Shown here in pieces: positions 15,548 through 19,307 of a stretch of DNA of 19,307 nt (position 1 is its first letter; each line of letters starts with the position of its first letter). The stretch comes from Thermoplasmatales archaeon UBA509 (GTDB taxonomy: Archaea > Thermoplasmatota > Thermoplasmata > Thermoplasmatales > Thermoplasmataceae): NCBI GenBank assembly GCA_002498845.1, contig DAJC01000009.1, positions 1-19,307 on the forward strand, read 5' to 3'. The translations under genes and the position numbers were made by a program. The notes below the pieces were generated by a model that saw only the letters and a program-made list of their open reading frames with translations, was not told the DNA's origin and ran no database searches.

Positions 15548-16112
15548 GATAGTCAAAATAATTCTTGACATAGTATACGCCTTCATCCTGTTCATTCCGG
15601 CATTTGTGGCCAACCCTGCTGCAGTGATCACCGGAGGACACTATCCGATGGATGCTGGGAAGAACTTCCCCGATGGGAAGCGAATCCTTGGGGACGGGAA
15701 GACCTGGACTGGATACTTCGGGGGATCACTTGCCGGTGTGATCATTGGCTTCATACTTGCCGGCATTTTCTACATATCTGGCTTCGCTGGGTCTCTGCCC
15801 TACGGCAGGACATTCAGTGAGATACTGGTGGTACTTCTGGCAATGTCCTTTGGATCGCTCACGGGTGATGTTGCCGGATCCTTCATAAAGAGGAGGATTG
15901 GCATACAGAGGGGCGGCAAGGGTGCCCTCCTGGATCAGTGGCCATTCGTGCTGATGTCTTTCCTCTTTCTGTTCATATTTGCCAGGCCGTTCTTCATGAG
16001 CTACTACGGGAACATAATAGGAGCTGTGGCAATTCTGGTCATAACGCCCCCCTTACACAGAGGGGTGAACATAATAGGCTTTGCAATGAAAAAGAAGGAT
16101 GTCCCATGGTAG
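15540..16112 (+). CDS. carS: CDP-archaeol synthase
   Basis: CarS transfers CMP from CTP to 2,3-di-O-geranylgeranylglyceryl phosphate, making CDP-archaeol for archaeal polar lipids at the membrane. The 190-residue protein has the expected N-terminal helix, then the conserved block [20 protein letters not shown] (29-48) running into [11 protein letters not shown], and the second block [14 protein letters not shown] (109-122) with LLDQWPF (130-136). Four to five hydrophobic segments are visible. The ATG at 15540 is chosen because the family starts PEIV...; TTGAGG at 15531-15536 is a close-spaced SD-like stretch. It overlaps the HTH-CBS gene by 8 bases and pth2 by 7. Confidence 0.94.
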   Translation: MPEIVKIILDIVYAFILFIPAFVANPAAVITGGHYPMDAGKNFPDGKRILGDGKTWTGYFGGSLAGVIIGFILAGIFYISGFAGSLPYGRTFSEILVVLLAMSFGSLTGDVAGSFIKRRIGIQRGGKGALLDQWPFVLMSFLFLFIFARPFFMSYYGNIIGAVAILVITPPLHRGVNIIGFAMKKKDVPW

Positions 16113-16465
16113 ATGAAGTGAAGATGGTTATAGCCGTAAGGAAGGATCTTGACCTTGGCAAGGGAAAGATAGCAGCACAGGTGGCACATGCTGCCGTTGC
16201 CTGTGCACTGAAGGCTGAGAAGAAAGAGAAGAAGATTTTCAGGAAGTGGATGGAGGGGGGGCAGAAGAAGATCGTGGTGAGGCTGGCCAATCAGCAGGAG
16301 CTTCTTGAGTTAAAGTCCCGGGCGGATTCAGAGGGCATAATAACCGAGGCCATATTTGACGCAGGCCACACCCAGGTTGATCCCGGGACCCTGACATGCG
16401 TGGGCATAGGACCCGCTGAGTCCAGCGCCCTTGACCCCATAACCGGATCTTTCAAGCTGCTGTGA
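16106..16465 (+). CDS. pth2: peptidyl-tRNA hydrolase, type 2
   Basis: Pth2 releases tRNA from peptidyl-tRNAs that drop off ribosomes; it is the archaeal and eukaryotic type. The 119-residue protein shows the hallmarks [15 protein letters not shown] (17-31, with the conserved Lys and His), [13 protein letters not shown] (85-97) and IGPA (101-104), ending in ITGSFKLL. The start at 16106 is fixed by the family N-terminus and by GAAGGAT at 16094-16100, an SD-like sequence 5 bases upstream. It overlaps carS by 7 bases. Its final Leu-Leu-stop codons form one arm of a perfect hairpin shared with the convergent gene. Confidence 0.94.
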   Translation: MVDEVKMVIAVRKDLDLGKGKIAAQVAHAAVACALKAEKKEKKIFRKWMEGGQKKIVVRLANQQELLELKSRADSEGIITEAIFDAGHTQVDPGTLTCVGIGPAESSALDPITGSFKLL

Positions 16466-16479
16466 ATCATCACAGCAGC
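16456..16479. terminator. perfect hairpin over two convergent stop codons
   Basis: GCTGCTGTGA (16456-16465) and TCACAGCAGC (16470-16479) are exact reverse complements separated by ATCA. One arm is the Leu-Leu-stop end of pth2 and the other is the Leu-Leu-stop end of the PLP-enzyme gene on the opposite strand. The same 10-bp hairpin would therefore form at the end of both mRNAs, fitting a two-way terminator or 3'-end stabiliser. No U-run follows on either side. Confidence 0.6.
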
Positions 16480-17648
16480 GACAGCGCGTTATCCATATCA
16501 TCAATCAGATCCTGTGAATCCTCAATGCCGCATGAAAACCTCACCAGCCCGTCTTCGATTCCCATGGCTTTCCTTTCATGGGGCGGTATTGAGGAATGGC
16601 TTGTCTCAACGGGAAGGGTTACAAGGCTCTCAACACCTCCCAGGCTTGCTGCCACGGCAGGCACCTTCAGTGAAGCCATGAATTTCCTTGCACCATTGAG
16701 GCCTCCGACGACCTCAAATGATACCATGCCGCCATATCCCCTGAGCACTTTCCTGGCTATTGCATGGTAGGGCGATTCCTCAAGCCCGGGATAATGCACA
16801 CGGACCACCTTTCTGTGCTGGCTCAGGAACCCTGCAAGATCCATGGCCACCCTGTTCTGTTTCTCAACCCGGAGTCCAACTGTCTTCATTCCCCTTGATG
16901 CAAGATAAGACTGCAGCGGATCCGGCACTGGGCCGGTGGTTCTCCTCACTGCCTGTATCCTGTGGAATATATCCTTGTTGTCTGTGCCTGCCAGTCCCAG
17001 AGTAACATCACTGTGCCCCGAAATGTACTTGGTTCCGCTGTGCAGAACCACTGATGCGCCGAATTCAGAGGGGTTCTGGTTGTACGGGGAGGCAAATGTC
17101 GCATCCACAAGGAGCGGAATGCCGTTCTCCCTGCAGAACCTGCCGATTCTATCCAGATCAGCAACCTTCAGTGTTGGGTTTATTATGGATTCCAGGTACA
17201 GCAGTGCGTGACTTTCTGGCTTGAATGAAAGTGAGTTGGCCTGATCCAGGCTTATGAAATCGCATCCAATGCCAAATTTCTGGAGGTATGAGGAGAAGAA
17301 TGAGTGTGTCTGGCCGTACAGTTCATTTATGGAAAGTATCCTGTCACCCCTGCTGCACAGGCCGAACACCGCAGAGCTGATGGCCGCCATTCCCGATGAG
17401 AAAGCAAGCCCGTATTTCACGTTGTCAAGAGATGCATACTTGGATTCCAGTGCCTGTGTTGTGGGATTGCCCCATCGTGTGTACAGGAAGGGCTCGCCCC
17501 TGCTGATGTCCATATACGGGTCTGCGCTCCTGTTTGGCGACATGAATGTTGCTGTCTCGAATATTGGAGTGACAACATTTCCAAAACGTTCGTCCATAAT
17601 CTCACCGGCATGCACTGCCCTTGTGTTGAAACCATCCCCATGATCCAT
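16470..17648 (-). CDS. Cys/Met-metabolism PLP enzyme (cystathionine gamma-synthase/lyase family)
   Basis: The 392-residue enzyme belongs to the PLP group that includes cystathionine gamma-synthase, cystathionine gamma-lyase, methionine gamma-lyase and O-acylhomoserine sulfhydrylase. Seen are YTRWGNPT (56-63, Y56 and R58 hold PLP across the dimer), SSGMAAI (84-90), YLESIINPTL (151-160), VDATFASP (181-188, D182) and the Schiff-base lysine K207 in LHSGTKYISGHSD. In the substrate loop it has LYGQTHSF (110-117): the residue after YG is Gln (Q113), where lyases and synthases usually have Gly and methionine gamma-lyase has Cys. The exact reaction is therefore open. ATG at 17648 has a weak TATA-like box (CCTTAAGAA) about 25 bases upstream. 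No sulfur-metabolism neighbour is present. Confidence 0.87.
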   Translation of the reverse strand: MDHGDGFNTRAVHAGEIMDERFGNVVTPIFETATFMSPNRSADPYMDISRGEPFLYTRWGNPTTQALESKYASLDNVKYGLAFSSGMAAISSAVFGLCSRGDRILSINELYGQTHSFFSSYLQKFGIGCDFISLDQANSLSFKPESHALLYLESIINPTLKVADLDRIGRFCRENGIPLLVDATFASPYNQNPSEFGASVVLHSGTKYISGHSDVTLGLAGTDNKDIFHRIQAVRRTTGPVPDPLQSYLASRGMKTVGLRVEKQNRVAMDLAGFLSQHRKVVRVHYPGLEESPYHAIARKVLRGYGGMVSFEVVGGLNGARKFMASLKVPAVAASLGGVESLVTLPVETSHSSIPPHERKAMGIEDGLVRFSCGIEDSQDLIDDMDNALSLL

Positions 17649-17668
17649 GGTCTGGTCATGCCTGCCCG

Positions 17669-17677
17669 TTCTTAAGG
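17669..17677 (-). promoter_or_regulatory. weak TATA-like box for the Cys/Met PLP enzyme
   Basis: CCTTAAGAA on the minus strand is centred about 25 bases before the ATG at 17648. It lies between this gene and the end of the upstream MFS gene (17694), so the enzyme may have its own promoter or be read through from the MFS gene. Confidence 0.3.
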
Positions 17678-17693
17678 CATGTTGTTAATGTCA

Positions 17694-18920
17694 TCAGAGT
17701 TTTGTCTCATAGCTTTCAGGCTTCCTTTCGGATCTCATGATCATGCCGACTCTGGAAACCAGGAAAGACATGGATATCCCTATGACAAGGATTGGCAGCC
17801 ACACAAGCAGGGGGTCATATGAGAACCTGGAGAGGAGGCCGGTGCCCAGTACCGGTGCCATGGGGGCAATGAGACCAAGAAGCAGCTGGAATGCACCAAA
17901 ATACTGGCCCCGTTTCTCCGCCGGCGATATCTTTCCAATGAGGCTGTACGTGACAGGTGACATCACGTTTTCACCAATGGTAAGAAAAATGACGTCGGCA
18001 ATGAGAAACGGAAAACCCGAGAAGAATGCCAGGACAAAGAAACCCATGGAATATATGGCGCCGCCCAGGGCGATCCTGTTGAAATCCCTCATCCTTGCCA
18101 GCACCCAGTTCACTGGCATCTGGAGAAACACCACTGCCAGGCCGTTCACTGAATAGAGTATGCCGATCATGTAGTTTGGCACCCTGTCTATGTTGGTCCA
18201 GAAAAGCGTCAGGGTTGTGCCCCACTGTCCTGCCACGAACCACATGGACGCCACCAGGAGACTCAGGATCACAAACTTAGTGTCCCTCCAGGGAAATTCG
18301 AAATTTCCTGTCCTCACTAAAAAATCCGTCTTGGTCTCCGACACATAACGGATGTAGAGAAGCCACTCCCCGGCAGTGAGCACGGCTGGGAAAAGGAAGA
18401 CATAGAAATAGCTGATCTGGGACAGGAAACCTCCCAGTGCAGGGCCTACTGAGAAACCGAGGTTTCCGGCAATCCTCACCATGCTGAAGGCATCAGTCCT
18501 CTGCTTCTCTTCCGTGGTGTCTGTTATTACAACATTATCCAGTATCCCCTGAATGCTTGTGAACGGCTCAACCAGCAGAAATGCTGAATAGATGAAATAC
18601 AGAGATGAATGGAAGTATATGGAGAATGCCATGAAGAGAAGAAGCGCCATAATTATGGGAGGAAGCCACACTGCTGCCATTCTTCTTCCCAGCCGGTCTA
18701 TGAGATTTCCGCCGTAGATTGAGAACGGAAGGCTGAGAAGTGCAGTACCGAAAAAAAGCAAGCCTATCTGGATATAAGGGACATGCCGTATAACTGAAAG
18801 GTACACCGGTATGAATATCCAGGACTGGGATCGCCCAAGAATCCTGATGAGCTGGGCCATGGATATTGCAGAGACATGCCTGTTGCTCAACAGCGCCCCG
18901 CCTGGAATCTTTAAGCGCAT
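17694..18920 (-). CDS. MFS transporter, drug-efflux type
   Basis: The product is a major facilitator of 408 residues with about 12 hydrophobic segments. Motif A is clear at the helix 2-3 loop, GGNLIDRLGRR (70-80), with R80 typical. The stretch around MVRIAGNLGFSVGPALGG, just before helix 5, matches motif C of drug:H+ antiporters (G-x-x-x-G-P-x-x-G-G). An efflux role is therefore likely; the substrate is unknown. The start at 18920 (MRLKIPGGALLSNRH) is preferred; the open frame continues upstream only over the divergent tmk gene. A TATA-like box lies about 29 bases upstream. It lies 45 bases upstream of the PLP-enzyme gene on the same strand. Confidence 0.86.
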   Translation of the reverse strand: MRLKIPGGALLSNRHVSAISMAQLIRILGRSQSWIFIPVYLSVIRHVPYIQIGLLFFGTALLSLPFSIYGGNLIDRLGRRMAAVWLPPIIMALLLFMAFSIYFHSSLYFIYSAFLLVEPFTSIQGILDNVVITDTTEEKQRTDAFSMVRIAGNLGFSVGPALGGFLSQISYFYVFLFPAVLTAGEWLLYIRYVSETKTDFLVRTGNFEFPWRDTKFVILSLLVASMWFVAGQWGTTLTLFWTNIDRVPNYMIGILYSVNGLAVVFLQMPVNWVLARMRDFNRIALGGAIYSMGFFVLAFFSGFPFLIADVIFLTIGENVMSPVTYSLIGKISPAEKRGQYFGAFQLLLGLIAPMAPVLGTGLLSRFSYDPLLVWLPILVIGISMSFLVSRVGMIMRSERKPESYETKL

Positions 18921-18945
18921 AGAATTTTTTTCCGGACTCTGCTGC

Positions 18946-18952
18946 CATATTG
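18946..18952 (-). promoter_or_regulatory. possible TATA-like box for the MFS efflux gene
   Basis: CAATATG on the minus strand is centred about 29 bases before the ATG at 18920. A second candidate, CATATATG at 18959-18966, would give a leader of about 15 bases. Confidence 0.3.
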
Positions 18953-18994
18953 AGCGTGCATATATGTTTTTGTTGCAGCATCCAATCATTACTT

Positions 18995-19002
18995 CAATAT
19001 AG
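18995..19002 (+). promoter_or_regulatory. TATA-like box for tmk
   Basis: CAATATAG is centred about 25 bases before the ATG at 19024. No SD is present. A small TTCAC/GTGAA repeat at 19012-19024 covers the expected start of transcription. Confidence 0.4.
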
Positions 19003-19023
19003 ATCAAACAGTTCACTCTGTGA

Positions 19024-19307
19024 ATGTTTGTAGCTCTTGAAGGCATTGACGGCTCAGGCAAGACAACGGTATCGTCAAGGCTCAGGGATAAGCTTGAAAG
19101 TGATGGCATAAGTGTTTTCCTCACCCATGAACCTACATTCAGCGTTGACAGTATTTCCGGGAAGCTTGTGTCGCAGAGGGATCCGGAAAGCGCCCTGAAA
19201 CTCTTCTTCATGTTCACCGAGGACAGGTACAGGCACCAGGCCGAGATATCTGAGAAGCTTGATCAGGGCTACCTGGTGCTGTGCGACAGGTACATCTACT
19301 CATCCTT
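19024..19307 (+). CDS. tmk: thymidylate kinase (5' part, cut by window end)
   Basis: Thymidylate kinase phosphorylates dTMP to dTDP for DNA synthesis. The visible 94 residues start with FVALEGIDGSGKTT, containing the P-loop GIDGSGKT (residues 7-14). They then show HEPT (35-38), the counterpart of the usual REP motif in the dTMP site, FFMFTEDRYRH (61-71) and VLCDRYIYSS (84-93), the DR-Y motif that binds dTMP and Mg. All match tmk in order and spacing. The gene runs off the window, so its C-terminal lid is not seen. It is divergent from the MFS efflux gene, with 103 bases between the two start codons. Confidence 0.93.
   Translation, partial: MFVALEGIDGSGKTTVSSRLRDKLESDGISVFLTHEPTFSVDSISGKLVSQRDPESALKLFFMFTEDRYRHQAEISEKLDQGYLVLCDRYIYSS

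Noticed and set aside
18921..19217. Upstream extension of the MFS efflux gene
   Set aside because: It is antisense to tmk and lies over both promoters; the MFS-like sequence begins after 18920.
1..19307. Search for CRISPR arrays, tRNA or rRNA genes, intact insertion sequences and defence or toxin-antitoxin genes
   Set aside because: No repeat-spacer pattern, T-loop-like motif, intact transposase or recognisable defence gene was seen on either strand by eye.

Overview
The window is chromosomal DNA of an archaeon, most likely a euryarchaeon of the Thermoplasmatales type. It carries genes typical of Archaea: CDP-archaeol synthase (carS), a Holliday junction resolvase of the Hjc type, peptidyl-tRNA hydrolase 2 (pth2), an AbrB-PhoU fusion and an HTH-CBS regulator. 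Arginine is written mostly with AGG/AGA. Most genes that head a transcription unit have an A/T-rich TATA-like box about 25-30 bases before the start codon and no Shine-Dalgarno (SD) sequence, the pattern of leaderless transcripts. Genes inside operons overlap their neighbour by 4-8 bases, and some have a G-rich SD-like stretch. The species cannot be fixed from the sequence alone.

Layout. 1-334: A/T-rich non-coding DNA. 335-2727 (-): an ABC-2 type exporter, ATPase then permease. 2942-3931 (-): a ferritin-like/VIT1 fusion for iron or manganese, divergent from a class III aminotransferase (4059-5423, +). 5420-5935 (-): hjc, ending convergently on the aminotransferase. 6107-8301 (+): an MFS transporter of the phosphate:H+ symporter type overlapping surE. 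8337-9497 (-): a class V aminotransferase, divergent from 9626-12342 (+), an acyl-CoA synthetase overlapping a metallo-beta-lactamase-fold hydrolase. 12345-13322 (-): AbrB-PhoU regulator. 13415-13606 (-): small DUF1059 protein. 13760-14524 (-): an unrecognised membrane protein with a sequon-rich outer domain. 14525-14968: a gene-free stretch that looks like decayed coding DNA. 14969-16465 (+): HTH-CBS regulator, carS and pth2, each overlapping the next. 16470-17648 (-): a Cys/Met-metabolism PLP enzyme. 17694-18920 (-): a second MFS transporter. 19024-end (+): the start of thymidylate kinase.

How it fits together. Most of this is core metabolism in short operons rather than a defence or mobile island; no CRISPR array, tRNA, rRNA or intact insertion sequence is visible. 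Possible functional links are phosphate scavenging (phosphate-symporter-like MFS + SurE, with a PhoU-type regulator nearby), acyl-CoA chemistry (synthetase + MBL hydrolase), and membrane lipid synthesis placed under an HTH-CBS protein. The clearest structural signals are a perfect 10-bp hairpin covering both stop codons of the convergent pth2 and PLP-enzyme genes, and a second strong hairpin over the stop codon of the 13760-14524 gene. I do not see a convincing new multi-gene system; the findings are candidates of moderate interest.
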